DNA of 64,000 nucleotides from Orbilia blumenaviensis (lineage: Eukaryota; Ascomycota; Orbiliomycetes; Orbiliales; Orbiliaceae), in contig JAVHNS010000001.1 in assembly GCA_036872755.1 (NCBI GenBank), positions 4,400,549 to 4,464,548 on the forward strand, given 5' to 3'. Within the stretch, counting starts at the first letter, position 1. Each line of letters begins with the position of its first letter. Below the pieces are notes generated by a model. The model was not told where the DNA came from, made no database searches, and saw nothing but the letters and a program-made list of their open reading frames with translations. The position numbers and the translations under genes are program-made. Below, in pieces: positions 24,390 to 38,424 of the stretch.

Positions 24390-27300
24390 TTATTTAAAAT
24401 TAATTATAAATTATTAAATAATTATATAATTAAAGTAAAGTAATAATAATGTAGATAATTTAATTTTTATAATTTTTAATTAAATTATATTTTTAACTAT
24501 TTTTATTGTAATTATATATTTGGTGTGTTATATATTATCAGTTATTATAATTTATTTTTTAAATTTTTAAATTATTAAATTTTAATTATAAAATTATAAA
24601 TAATTTTTGGTTAATTTCTTGTTGTTTATATTATTAATTAAATTAAAATCTAAATATTTTTTTAATAATTTTTATTATGTATTTTTTATATTTTCTAATA
24701 TAAATCTTAAAATTTTTATATTATTAAAATATTTTAATATTTTATATATTGTTTTAATATATATTATTATTAATTTTGAATTATATTGGATTAATTATTT
24801 TATTATATAAGTTAAGTTTAATTTTATATAAATTATTAAATATATAAATTTTATTATTTATTAATAATTATTCTTTTTTTTTTATTTTTTTTAATAAAAA
24901 TTTTTAAAAAAATTTTAATTTTTTTAATATTAATTATTTTATATTTAGTTTTAAATATTTTTTTAATTTTTATCATTAAAATTAATATAATAATTATTAT
25001 AAATAAATTATTTATATAAAGAAAGATTATAATATTATTATTTTAATTAATATATACACTTTTATTATTTTTATATAATATAAAACTAAATTTTTTAAAA
25101 AAATATTAATATTTATATTTTAAATTTTAAATATTTAATATAAACTATAGAATATATATTTAAAATATAAATTAAATTTTTAAATTTTTTAAATATTTTT
25201 TTATAATAATCTTTTAATAATATTATATATATTTTTTTTAAAAAAATAAAAATTAAAAATATAATTTTAATATTTAGCTAATATAATTTTTAATTTTTAA
25301 AAACAATTAACATTAAGAATAATTTAAAAATTATTAATTTAACTATAAGAATATATATATTTAAATCAATACTAAATTAAAAATTTTTTTAAATTAAATT
25401 ATTTTAAATTTTTATTTTAAATATTTATTTTAATATAAAAACTTTATATTTAAATAATAATTTTATTAATTTAAAAAAACTATTAATCTTATATAAATTT
25501 AATTTTTTTTTAAATAACCTTATATTAATAATTTTTTTTAATATAATTTATAATTTTTAATTAAAAATAATTTTATTTTAAATTATAATAAATATTTATA
25601 TTTTTATAATATTAATAATTCGGCTGCTTTGAGTTATTTTAAAAATTAAATTTTTTTTCAAGTTATTTATAAATAATTTTATATTTTTTAATATATTTAA
25701 TAATAAGTAAAATATAATTATTATCTAATTTTTCTTTAAAAAAAAAAAACTTTAATTTAAATTAATAAATTTAATAATATATTTTTATTTATATAATTTA
25801 AAATTTATTTAAATATTTTTATTAATATTTTTTTTATTATATTATTAATTATTTTTACTAATAATAATTGGTTTTAAGTATTTTTTATTTATTTTAATTA
25901 TTATTTTAGTAATTAAATAATTAGTTATTATTAAATTTTTAATTAAGTTATTTGGTTTAATAATTTTTTTTTTTATTTTTTTTATTGATTAATTGAATTT
26001 TTAATTTAATTAATTTAATATTATTATTAAATAATATAAAAAAAAAATACTAATATTATATAAATTATATTTTCTATATAAGAATTAATATTTTAATATA
26101 ATTTAAAAATTATCTTTTAATTAAATACTTATCTTAATTTTGATTAAAAAATTAAATAATTTTATAAATTATAAATAACTTTTTAATTATAAAATTTTAA
26201 TTTTAATTTTAATACAATATTATAAATATTTAATTTTAATATAATTTTTTTAATAATAAATTTTAATATAATATTAATAATATTTAATCTTAATATATTT
26301 AATTAAACAATATATCTTAACTAAATTTTAATAATAAAAATACTAATATAATATTATTTTTATAATATAATTTTAAATTTAAATTTATATTTTCTTTTAT
26401 AAATTAAAAATTTTTACTATTTTTAATTTTATAAAAATTATTAATTAAATAATAATTATATTAATTTATCAATTTAATTAAACTAGCCTTCCCAAAAAAT
26501 ACTATGTTTTTTTAATTAAAATTCTTTTCATTATAAAAACTTATTCCATTTTAAAGTTTATAAAAAATAATACTATTTTTCACATAATTTATAAACAAAC
26601 ACTAACATATATAATAAACTTATTATATTTTTTTTTTTAAATATCAAATAAAATAACTAAAAAGCTTAAAATAATTTAAATTAAATAATTATTTATATAA
26701 AACTTTATATAATAATTTTTTATAATTCAAATTTTATAACAAAAACCTATTCTTCAAATAAATAATTATAACTATAATTTTTTTTTAAAAAATATTAATA
26801 AATTTATTTTATATAATAATATTATAATTATAAAAATTAATATATTTATTTATTTTTTAATTATATTATTAAAATTTTAACATTATAATAAAAAATATTT
26901 GAATTTTATTCCATATTATAATAAGAATTTTAAAAATTTTTAATTATTATATTCTTTTATTTTATTATTTAAATAAAAATTAAGAATTTTATAGAATTTC
27001 TTATATTAATTTTTATTTTTTTATTTTAATAATAAATAGTTTAAAATTATTATAAATATTAATTTTATAAATTATTATTTATACTTTTATTTATTTAATA
27101 TAATCATTTATAAAAATAATAAAATAGTTTTTACTTTTTTTAATTAAAAATAATTTATTTGATAAATTATTATAAATCTTTTCCCAAAACACCTTATATT
27201 TAAATTAAATATTATTACAATTAAAAATATATTTTTTTTTTAATTTATATATAAATTTAATAAATTAATAAATTTTTTTTAAAAATTAATTTGATTTTAA

Positions 27301-27892
27301 TTTTTTTATTAATTTTTATTAAATATAATATAAAAGATAGTTAAATTTATTATACTATTTTATAAAAAATTTAATATTTTTATTTAATTTTATTTTAATT
27401 TCCAATTTAAATTTGTTTTCTTTATTAAATATTAGATTTAAATTTAAAATGTTAAATTCTATATTAAACTCTTTATTTAATAAATATTTATTATTAAAGA
27501 TATTAATTAATATAATTATTAAATTAATATTAATAAATATTATTAAATTATTAATTTCTTAATTGAAAATATAAATTTTTAAGTTAATTCTTATTTTATA
27601 ATTATATTTAATAAAAATATAAATAAATAATAATTTTTTAAAAATTTTAAAAGTTTAATAATTTAATAATTTAAAATTTAGTTAAATATTAATTATATTT
27701 ATTCCAAAAATATAAATAAATTATTTATTAATTATTTTAATCTCAATAAATTTAAACAATTACTTATACCTTTTCAAATTTGATTTAATTAATATATAAA
27801 TATTAAAAACACCAAAATTGATAACTTATTAATTATTATAAAAAAATTTCTAAATATTATAATTATTATATTTATTTTAAATTTTATATAAA
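24390..27892 (-). other. LtrX interior, RIP-degraded, no readable gene
   Basis: Continuation of LtrX after B1. Its first 150 bases match 40533-40643. Stops are dense in all frames. A 67-codon frame at 24607-24810 is hydrophobic, as expected when RIP turns codons into Phe, Leu, Ile and Asn, and has no recognisable motif. A small G/C remnant lies at 25620-25635. Confidence 0.6.
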
Positions 27893-30001
27893 TGCCCGAC
27901 TGCAGTATTGCAGGAGGGTTAGAGTTGAACCAGCGCGAGGCGCGATCCATATGAGATCTGCCAAAAAATGTGTTGTTTTTGGCGAACTTAGAGAAAATTT
28001 TTTTTGATTTTTGCCATACAAATTTCTATGGGATTTTTGCAATCTTGGCAGATCTTGGCATTATTTTCAAGTCTTGGCAAAAAGTTGCTAAGAAATTAAA
28101 AAAATTAACTCTGACAAAAGTCTTTCCCATTTTTGTTTCTTTAAGTCTACGTTCCTAAAATTTTAATATCATTTTCTTTAGCCTTTTATCTAGGATTGAT
28201 TAAATACACAGATCTATAATTACTTTTTTAATATTTTTTTTATTTTTTTTTATTAAGTCACTTTTAGCTAAAATCATAGGCATAAAACAATTTTTTTATT
28301 TAAATTTTAAATATAATTTTAATTTAATTTAGTTTTTGCATGCAAAATGGTCACGTGACACATACAAAATCTGACTTCAAAATTCAAAAATTATTTTCAA
28401 TTTATTTTCATTTTTATATTATTTTTATATTATTCTTAGTTTTTGTATGCAAAATGGTCACGTGATCCACACAAAAACTATTTATATATATCTTATTTTT
28501 ATTTTCTTTTTTGTTTTTGTTTTCTTTTTTATTTTTATTTTCTTTTTTATTTTTATTTTTATTTTTATTTTTATTTTTATTTTTATTTTTATTTTTATTT
28601 TTATTTTTATTTTTATTTTTATTTTTATTTTTATTTTTATTTTTATTTTTATTTTTATTTTTATTTTTATTTTTATTTTTATTTTTATTTTTATTTTTAT
28701 TTTTATTTTTATTTTTATTTTTATTTTTATTTTTATTTTTATTTTTATTTTTAATTATTTAATTTAATTTCATTTAATTTAATCTAATTCAATTCAATTC
28801 AATTCAATTCAATCTATATTAATTTAATCTAATTTAATTTAATTTCACTTAATCTTATTTCCTTGAATTTAAGTTAAATTTATTTTTTTAATTATATATA
28901 TTTTTATATATGTATAAATTGAATAAAGATAAAATTAATTAAAAACTTGTTTATCATTACTTTAATTATTAATTTAATTATTAATGATTATTATATAATT
29001 TTAATTATTATATTATATTAATAATTATATTAATTATATATCTTAATTTTAATATCAATTAAATATTATATTAATAACTATATTAAATATATTTAATTTA
29101 ATATTAATTACTATATTAATTATTATTTAATTAACATTATAAATAACTATAAAATACTATTTTAATTATATCAATAATTTAATTAATTATTATATAAATT
29201 ATAATAATAAAAATTATTATTTTAATTATTTTATATTATATTAATTAATATGATAATTATATATACTTTTTTAATACAAAGTTAAATATTAAATAAATAT
29301 TAATTATATAATATTAATTTAAACTTTATATAATTGTTCAAGTTTTTTAATAAATAACTTAATATTTTTATATTTATTAAATTTATATTTATTAAATTAT
29401 AAATTTATAAATATTTAATATTTATTATATAAATATTTAATATTTATTATATAAATATTTTTATAATACTTTTAGATTAATTTATAAATAAATAATTAAT
29501 TGTTATTATTATTATAAAAGTTTTAAAAATCATAATGTTATTAATTTAATTATAGTATTTTGATTATTTTAATGATTATAATATAATTATTGAAATTTAA
29601 AAATTTAATTTTAAATTTCAGTTTATTTAAATTTTTATTTAATTATTATTAAGTATATAATTATAAAATAAAAATAATATAATAATAATAATTATAATAA
29701 TAAAAATGATAATTATAATAATAATAAATTTATTTATTGTTATAATCAATTTAAAATAAAATACTCATTATTAATAAAGTTATTAAATAATAATTAGTAT
29801 TTTATTAAGTGAATCAAAATTTATTTAATTATTGTTTCTTAATTATTTTTATTATAAGTTAATATTATTTTATAATAATAACATAAATTAATCTAATATA
29901 AATTAATTTCTATTTTATTATAAAATATATTATAGAAAGTATTATCTAGATATGATTAAGATGTGGCAGTCGGGTTTGAGTGCTGCGCAGCAGCCTCCTA
30001 G
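27893..30001 (+). mobile_element. HelA copy A5 (complete, 2109 bp, longest)
   Basis: TGCCCGACTGC, loop AGTATT, GCAGGAGGGTTAGAGTTGAA, GCGCGAGGCGCGATCC, then one of the best preserved 5' regions (about 27960-28300). Two CACGTG cassettes follow (28351 and 28458), then a long TTTTTA array (28540-28752), an AT-rich body, and the end GTGGCAGTCGGG, TGCTGCGCAGCA, CCTCCTAG at 30001, followed by T. It sits inside LtrX, which itself sits inside another HelA copy, so HelA moved both before and after LtrX. Confidence 0.93.
28540..28752 (+). repeat. TTTTTA hexanucleotide array in A5
   Basis: About 35 consecutive copies of TTTTTA, preceded by variants containing C or G (TTTTCTTTTTTG). Three overlapping Phe/Tyr/Leu repeat frames of 83-106 codons here are by-products. 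Confidence 0.97.
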
Positions 30002-31453
30002 TTTAGAAATTAATTTTAAACATTATTTTTTTATCAAACAAAAATTTAATTTAATTTATAATAAAATTTTTTTTTAATTTTTTTAATTTATTATTTATAA
30101 TTATATTTATTTTCTATTAATTATTTTTTTTTTTTTTCCATTTATTTTATTTTTTTTTTCTTTTTATTATTAGTTTTTTAACGAAATAATTTTTAATTTA
30201 ATAATTAAACTAATTATAATAATAATAATTAATATTATTATTAACCTTATTTTAATTATTATAATTATAATTATAATTATTTTTGTTATTATTTTTTTTA
30301 TTATTTTAATAAATTTTTTTTTTTTATAATTATTATAATTTCTGTTATTGTTTTAACTTTTTTTTTTATTTCTATTATTTTTTTTATATTTTTATAAAAT
30401 TTTTTAATTTTTATTATTTACTTAATTTATTTAAATTATATTATTTTATTTTTAATTTAAAACAAACTTATTTTTAAATATAAAATCTTATATAATTTTT
30501 TTATTAACAAATTTAAGTATAATTAATAATAATTAATAATATTAATTTTAATTTTATTAAATATTAATCTCTAATTACTTTATCATTTATTTTATAAATA
30601 ATATTAAATAATTTAATTTAAAAAATCCTAAAATTTTTTAATTATTTTATATACTTCTCCTAAAAAAGATTTCATTCTATAAAAGTTAATATAAAAATTA
30701 AAAACAATTATTAAATTCTTAATTAAAATAAAAACCTTTACTAAACCCTTCCACAAAATAAATATAATTATTAATTTAGTATAAATTTATTACAAAACAT
30801 CATTTATACAATAAATTAAAATAATATAAATTTTTTTTTTTTACTTTTTTTAATTAATATATCCTAAATTTAATTAAATATTAAAATAATTTTAATTAAA
30901 ATTTTATTTTATTATAATAATTTTAATAAATATTTTATTAACTATATACAAAATAAATTTAAATTTATTAATTAAAATCTATTAATAATTTTTTTTTTAA
31001 ATCAACTAACTTTATTTAAATAATTTTAAATTAAAAATTTATTTTTAAAAATTTTATTATTTATTGTTAAATTTATTTCTATAAATTTTAATTTAATATT
31101 AATAATTTTAATATAAATTAGTTTCTAAATTTTTTTTATTATAGTTAACTTTAAATTAATACTATAAAAATTACTAAACATTTTGATATAATTTATAAAC
31201 CTAAAAAATTGGTTTTTTTAATTATGATAATTATTATTATTAAAATGTATGTGAACTCTATATTTATATTTATAATAAGTAATAAAAAAATACTTTTTAA
31301 AATTATTAAAATTAAACATTTTATTGTATTTGAAAATAAATAACAATTAAATAATAAAAATAAATTAATTAATAAATTATTTAATAAATCTTCTATTATA
31401 CAAATATCAATTAATTACAATTATATTAATATAAATATATAACTATACCAAAC
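30002..31453 (-). other. LtrX interior, 5' part on the minus strand
   Basis: LtrX resumes after A5. The reverse complement of about 30400-31453 matches 40888-41697, and part of it matches 17906-19097. It contains the 67-codon relic frame described separately. The remainder shows no motif. Confidence 0.7.
31193..31396 (-). pseudogene. Relic 67-codon frame next to the LtrX LTR (gag position)
   Basis: A frame of 67 codons plus TAA, starting with ATA where the second copy has ATG (G-to-A change), 57 bp inside the right LTR on the minus strand. The copy at 40957-41160 has the same length, the same stop and no indel; the two differ at roughly 17 residues. The product is very hydrophobic (runs of Leu, Ile, Asn). 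RIP produces this bias, so the original may have been the N-terminal part of Gag. No motif identifies it; the gag assignment rests on position only. Confidence 0.4.
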
Positions 31454-31697
31454 TATCAAAATTAATAAAATCAAATAAAATATATTAAACAAAATCTACT
31501 AAGTTTAGTAATATCTTCAATCAAAATTTATATACATAAGTAAATTACACACAAAATAGTTTATAAACTAATTTAAATAAAAAATAATTTAGATATATAA
31601 GGAATTAAAACTACTCCAGTTAATAAATTACATAAAAAGTTAAAGAGGTCATATACAGGATGGCTTGCCTAGCTACCTTGAACGTAGTATTCTGACA
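31454..31697 (-). repeat. LtrX LTR, right copy
   Basis: 244 bp, ending in AACGTAGTATTCTGACA and immediately followed by the TAATC duplication. The right third (31657-31697) keeps GGATGGCTTGCCTAGCTACC, matched inverted at 40655-40688, whereas the left LTR copy has lost it. Its left end is degraded to TATCAAAATTAATAAAATCA. Confidence 0.9.
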
Positions 31698-31702
31698 TAA
31701 TC

Positions 31703-32088
31703 CAAATTAATAAATTTTAAAATTTATATATATATATATAAAAGTAAAATAAAAAAAATCAATTAAAATAATAAATATAATCATATAATCATCATAATAA
31801 AAATAATATTATTTATAAAAAAAATAATATTTATAATTAAATTCATAATATTTATGATCAAATTAATAATATTTATTATTAAACTAATAATAGAAAATAA
31901 TAATTATAAATAATTTAATGTTATTTATAATTAAATTTACAATTATAATATATGTTTATGTAATCAAATTTTATTTTGTTTATAATTATTAATTTTTCTT
32001 GATTATAAAAAATATATTATATATATTGTTATCTATATATGATTAAGATGTGGCAGTCGGGTTTGAGTGCTGCGCAGCAGCCTCCTAG
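31703..32088 (+). mobile_element. HelA copy A4, 3' part
   Basis: Continuation of the element begun at 20580, after removal of LtrX and one TAATC. It ends GATTAAGATGTGGCAGTCGG, TGCTGCGCAGCA, CCTCCTAG at 32088, followed by T. The two parts together give an element of about 1.74 kb, in the normal size range. Confidence 0.92.
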
Positions 32089-32213
32089 TTATAAATTTTA
32101 ATATTTTAAATTTATATATATAAAATCTTATTAATTTATAATAATATTCATAAAATATTATATAAAATATATAAATTTAAAATAATTATATTATTAATAT
32201 ATATATTTCTTAT
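32089..32213. other. Host flank between A4 and LtrY
   Basis: 125 bp of A/T-rich sequence without any recognised feature. Its last five bases, CTTAT, are the left target duplication of LtrY. Confidence 0.6.
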
Positions 32214-32875
32214 TGTAAGAAATCGTATGTACTAATCAAGATATCAAGGTAATACACAAATGTTATAAAGCAAGAAGGCACTAATGTATATATAAATTAA
32301 TACTTAAATTATTACTTAATTTTCTAAATACATAATAATAAATATAATGATTTAAATAAATAATTAATAAAGGAGATATAATGTTGAATTGGATAGGAAT
32401 TAAATCTAAATTAAATATTTAAATATATAGAATATTAAATTGAACAAAAAATAAGTTTAAACTGGATATTCAAATATATAAAATATTAAATTAAACAAAA
32501 AATAAATCTAAATTAAATATTTAAATATATAAAGTATTAAATTAGATAGGAGATAAATCTAAACTAGATATTTAAATATATAAAATGTTAAATTAAATAA
32601 AAATTATTTTTTAATAAATTAAAAGTTTGTATAAGATAAAAATTTAAATAAACTATATTATTTTATAAATTAAAATAATATAAATAATATTATTTTATAA
32701 ATGTTGAAAATTGGATTTAGATATTTTTTTATTTTAGATTTATAATTTATATTATATTATATAGTTTTTTTTTAATTATAATATTGTTTAAATATTTTTT
32801 ATAATTATTCTAAAAATTTTTTTAATTAACTAGATTTTTATTTAAAGTTTATTATATTAAAAAAGTTTTGTTATA
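32214..32875. repeat. LtrY LTR, left copy
   Basis: Starts TGTAAGAAATCGTATGTACT, with four copies of a roughly 49-bp unit (32395-32595). The last 110 bases are almost pure A/T (ending GTTATA), whereas the right copy keeps its GC-rich end. The changes are C-to-T and G-to-A. Confidence 0.9.
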
Positions 32876-35800
32876 TAATTTTTTTTTTTAATATTAATAT
32901 CTTATTAATGCTTTGATTTGATATTTAAAAATATAATAAATTTTTTATTATAATAATATTATTTATTAATTTTAAATAATATAAATTTTTAATAATTATT
33001 TTTATAAAAATTTTTTTTAAATAGTTGTATTTATAGATTTTTAGTTTTTTCTAACTTCTTGAATATTAAATTTTAATTTTCTAATTTATTAGGTTTTTTT
33101 AATTTGTTATTAAGATTGTTTGGAGTTGATTTATTAGATTTTTTTTTGATGGTGTTTAGTGGGGTTATTGTTTTATTAAAAGGTTAATCTGTTGGGTATA
33201 CAAATTTTTCTTGTTTAATAACTTCTTATTATTTTTTTTTAAATAATATGAAAAATATATTTAATATGGTAATCTATTTTATTTTAATTAATTTAATTTA
33301 TAATTATAAGATTTTATAATCTAAATTAAAATATTTAAATTTTAATATTAAAATATTAAAAAAATTTAATAATAGTAAAATATTTTAATATATATTAAAA
33401 TATTAAAAAATATTAATTACTTTATTTAATTTATAAAATTAAGATAAAATTAATAAAATAAAATTTATTATATTAAATAAAAAAATTAAATTAATCAAAA
33501 TAAAATTAGTAGAATTTATTAAATAAATTCTAAGTATGGGTGATATTAAAAACAAATTATTAAGTAAATTTATTCCAACTTTTTTATTAAAGAAAATATT
33601 AAAATTTTTAATAATAAATTTATAAATTTAAAATTTTTTTAATTTTATATTTTTTTTTATCATTTATTATAATTAGTAGAAGTTTTTTTTTATAATCTTA
33701 ATTAAAAAATACATTTTTTAATATTAAATAAAATAGATTAATATAGAAAATTAGATGGATTTTTATAATAAAGGGAAATTTTAATATATATATTTATTTT
33801 TTAATAAATTTAAAAATCTAAAATAAACTTTTTATTTTATTAAATAATTTAAAATAAAAATATATTATTTTAATATTTTATATATTTAATTAAATATAAT
33901 CTTTTTTTTTATATATAAATATTAATCTTTTTTATTTATTTATTTGTTTTTATTGGATTTATATAGTATGGTTGATTTCTATTTAAAATTTTTTTTATAA
34001 TTTTAATATTTGTTAAATAAATTTAATAATTTCCTAATTTTTAATAAATCTTTTGAGTTTTTGGAATTTAAATATAATTAAATTCTAATTATAATTTATA
34101 ATAAATAAGAAAATTCTAATAATATCTAAAATTTTATTATTATATAAATATTCAACTAAAAATAACTATTTTATTTAATTATTTTATTAATAATTAATAT
34201 AAGTTTTAAAATATTGTTTTATAATAAAATTAATATATTTTATTTAATTGTTAATTTAAAAATAATAAGTAGTATTAAATTAATAATAAATTTTAAATTA
34301 ATTATTAATTTTATTTTAGAATTTATTTAAGAAATCTTTTCTTTGGTTTAATATAACTTCCTTAAAAAATTTATAAAGTTTTTATATATTTTTTAAAAAT
34401 ATTTTAATAAATTTTTTTATATTAAATTTTTTGGAAATTAAAATTAAATATATTATTTTAAAAAATTTATTTATAATAATAAAAATTATATTATATTTTT
34501 TAAATTTTAATAATTTTATAATTAAATTAAAAGATATATTTTACCAATTTTTTTTTATAATTTAAAATAATTATAATAATTTTTAAAATATATTTTTAAA
34601 AATTTTAATATATTTATAAATATGACAATTATTTATATAATAATCAACATTTTTTTGTAAATTATTTTATATATATTGTTTTTAAATTAATTTTAATATT
34701 TTTATTTTTTCTAAATATTTTACCATAAAATAATTATAATATTATTTTAAAATTTTTTTATAAATTTTTTTATTATTAAATATTATTTTTTTTTTATTAT
34801 ACTATAATTCTTTTTATTATTATTTTTATTTTCAATATTTTAATTTTAGAGTATTATTTATTTTCTTTTTTAAACATTTTTATAATATTTTATATATAAA
34901 ATTTTTTTAAAATAATTATTTTTTATTTTTTTTATATTATTATAATATTAATTTGTTAGATTTTTTTAAATAATAAAAAAATTTAAATTTAATTTTTAAT
35001 ATACTCATTTTTTTTTTTTTAAAAAAAAAATTTTTAATTTTTTAATTAAAATATTAATTTTAATATTAATTTTTTTTAAAACAAAATATATTTTAAAATT
35101 ATAATAAAATAAATATTTTATTTATTTTTATTTTAAATATTATTTAATTATAAAATATTTTAAATTTTTATAATTTATTAAAATATATATTTGGGTATAT
35201 TTATAAAATATCAATCTTATTTTTTGAATATTTAAATAATAAATAATAATTTTTTATCATAAATATTATAATATATATATAATTTAAAACATCTATTTTT
35301 ATTTTTATTTCTAAAACTAAATTCTAATACTTCAAAATTAATTTTATTACAAAAACTTATTAAAAAATCCAAAAAGATTCTTTTTTTATTTTTTTCCAAT
35401 AAAACATCCTATTTTTTTTTATTAAATTATAAAATAATTTAATTATTTTTATATAATTTTTGATAAATTATTTATAAAAATTTATAAATTTTAAAAAAAA
35501 TTAAATATTTTTAAATATTTTTAATTTTTCTTAATTAAATATATTTTAAATTTTAACAAAATTTATTCTAATATTATTATTATTTATTATATATTTTAAA
35601 AATTTAATTTTTTTAATAAAAAATTTATATTTAAAAAATTTAATATATAGTTTTGTTTTTTATAAAATTTTAATGATTTTTTTAATATATTAGATATATT
35701 TTTTTTTTTAAATTACTATATATATAAATATTATTTAAATAGATTATATAAAATTTATTTAAAAAAAGTTATAATGTTTTATTAATATATATTTAAAAGA

Positions 35801-35940
35801 TAATTAAGATATTGGTTAATTTAAAGTATACTACTTAAAACTTAAAATGTTTATATTTTATTTTAAATATTATTTTTTTTTTATTTTTTTTTGTTATTTT
35901 AATATAATTATAAATTTTATAAATATTTAAATAAATAAAA

Positions 35941-36287
35941 CTAGACGGCTGCTCCACAGCACACAAACCCAACTGACTGCCCATCATCCACATCTATATT
36001 GCGTGTTGTATGTTATATATTGATTTCACTTTTACAATTCTTGATCTTGTAGATCAAACAAATCAACTCAATTTATCACAGTCTCGAATCTACACCACCT
36101 TGAAGGTGGGTGGAGCGCCGAGCGCGCCAAGACTTGAAAATCCCCATACAAATTTGTATGGGCGAAACTCGTCGAAAATTTCTAAATACACCAAAAACAA
36201 CACATTCCTTAAACCAACTTTATAGGAAAACTCCACACAACCCTCACACTCGGGAGTTCAATTTCAACCCTCCTTGTCAGTCGGGCA
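35941..36287 (-). mobile_element. HelA copy A14 (347 bp, divergent GC-richer subfamily)
   Basis: On the minus strand: TGCCCGACTGACAAGGAGGG, then TTGAAATTGAACTCCCGAG, the perfect 20-bp palindrome CCCATACAAATTTGTATGGG, GGCGCGCTCGGCGCTCC, and the end GGGCAGTCAGTTGGGTTTGT, GTGCTGTGGAGCAGCCGTCTAG, followed by T. It has the same architecture as other HelA copies but differs along its length and is far richer in GC, so it has largely escaped RIP and represents another subfamily. It contains no CACGTG block, hexamer array or protein gene. The 64- and 71-codon frames here are incidental. Confidence 0.9.
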
Positions 36288-38424
36288 TATTTAATTTTTT
36301 TTAATTAATTTAAAGTTTTATTAATTTATAATAAAAAATATTGATTTTTAATAATAATAATATTAAATTTTTTTAATTAATATAAAATTATAATTTTTTA
36401 TTTTTTTTAAAAATAAAAAAAATAAATATTTTTTATAAATTATTAAATTTTTAAATAAATTTTTTAATCATATTTTCTTTAATTTATATTTTAAATATTT
36501 TAAAATATTTTTTATTTATTAATTTTACTAATTCCCAAATTAATTAAATATTTAATAATATAAAAATCTTTATATCCTTTCTTCTTTTTAATAATAAAAT
36601 ATCTTTTTTTTTTTAAAAAAATATTTTTATTAAATTTTAAAATTTTATAGAAAATTTTATTAATTTGACTATTTTAATTATATTATTTATAAAAATAATT
36701 TATTTTTATTTTTTATTTAAATTATAAATAATAAAAATTAATTTTTATTTTATGATTTTTTTAAAAATCTTTATGTTAATAATTATAATTTTAAGTATAT
36801 AATTTAAATAAATTTAATTAATTTTTTAATTAATTTAAATATTATATTTCTTATATTATAATTTTTTTAAATTTAATAGTTTAATAATATTAATAATATT
36901 AATATTAATTATTTTTTTATAATTTTAAATTTTTATTTTAAATTAAATTATTTTTTTAATTAATTTTTTATTTTTATTAAAATATTTTATAATTTTAAAA
37001 ATTTTTTTAAAATAAAACAAAAAATTATTTTTAATTGTAAATTTATAATTTATATATATTTTTATATTATTATTATTTAAATATATTAAAATATTAATAA
37101 ATTTATAAAAATAAAAATATAAAATAATAAAGATTTTAATATATAATTTAAATAAAATGTTAATTTTTTTAAAATTTAAAAAAAAAAAAAAATTATAATA
37201 TATAAAAAAAATTTATAAAATTTTTTAAAATTATAATTTTTGATTTTTTTATATATTATAATTTATAAATAAATTTAATTTTTTTTTATTATTTTATTAA
37301 AAATCTTTTAATATTATTATTTTATAATAAAATTAATTTTATTTTAAAGTTTTTTATACATAAAATTTTTAATATTTTAATCCCTAATTAAATAAAAATT
37401 ATAAGAAATTTATTTGTTTTATTTTTTTATGTTTTTTTTATTTAAATAATTATTTATAAAATATTTTTCTTTATTATAATATAAATAAAATTTTTAAGTT
37501 TATTATTTATTTTTTTTTTTTAAATTAATTGTTTTTTAATATTTTTAATAAATTAATTTATAAATTTAAATTTAAAATAATTGTTTTTTTAAATTTATTA
37601 AAATTATTTATTATTATTAATTTTAATTAGTTTTTTTAATACTAAAACCAAAATATTTTTATTTTAAAATCTTTTATTGTTTAAATTTTGAGATTTTTTT
37701 TTTATATTTAATATTTATTAATTATTATTAAAATATTAATATAATATAATAAAATTATTAAAATTTTTAAAGAATATTTTTTTAATAATTAAAAATTTTT
37801 TTATTTTTATATATAATTTATATTATAAATATATAATTTAAGTAATATTATTATAATTTAATTATTTTATTAATTATTTAAATTTTATTAAATAAATTGA
37901 AAATAATTTATTAATTTATTTTAAATTTTTTAATTTTTTTTTTATTATTTTAATAAGGTTAAAATCTCTAAAAATTTTTTTATATTATATAATAAATTTG
38001 GTATAAATATTCTAACCCCATACTCTTTCATCAATATCATATTCATTAAAAATCAATTCCACTAGATTCCCCTTAAAAAAACTAATAGTATATATAATTT
38101 TCTTTCTAAATATAACAAATTTAATAACCTTTTTTTTATATTTATTATTAAATTAAATTAAGAAAGTTTATAGTTTATAAAATTTGGTGTTGTTAAAAAA
38201 GTTGGAATCTAAAAACTTAATACTTAGAATAGTTGTTGATAAATATACTATTTTTCAAATATTTAAAAATTATTATTATAGTTTTAATTTATTTAATGAT
38301 AAATTTTGGTAAAATGATAATTATAGTTTTATTTTTGATACTTTTCTTTTTGGAAAATTTATTTTTTGATAAAATTGTGGCTAACATTTAGGTATTAAAT
38401 TAATAAAATTGCAAAATAACAAAA

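Larger units (their letters stand above)
21931..31697 (-). mobile_element. LtrX full-length LTR retrotransposon, nested in A4
   Basis: Two similar LTRs in direct orientation (21931-22168 and 31454-31697) bound this unit, with a perfect 5-bp target duplication TAATC on both sides. Subtracting MiteB B1 (22807-24387) and HelA A5 (27893-30001) leaves about 6.1 kb. The minus strand is suggested as coding because a 67-codon open frame lies 57 bp inside the right LTR on that strand and is repeated at the same place in another copy (40957-41160). Just inside that LTR the minus strand reads GTTTGGTATAG, with TGG three bases in, where a tRNA primer site would lie. No reverse transcriptase, protease or integrase motif survives. 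The left and right interior segments also match 39900-40643 and 40888-41697. Confidence 0.9.

Noticed and set aside
36010..36304. 64- and 71-codon frames in A14
   Set aside because: They overlap in different frames and run from the element into AT-rich host; A14 is a short GC-rich non-coding element.
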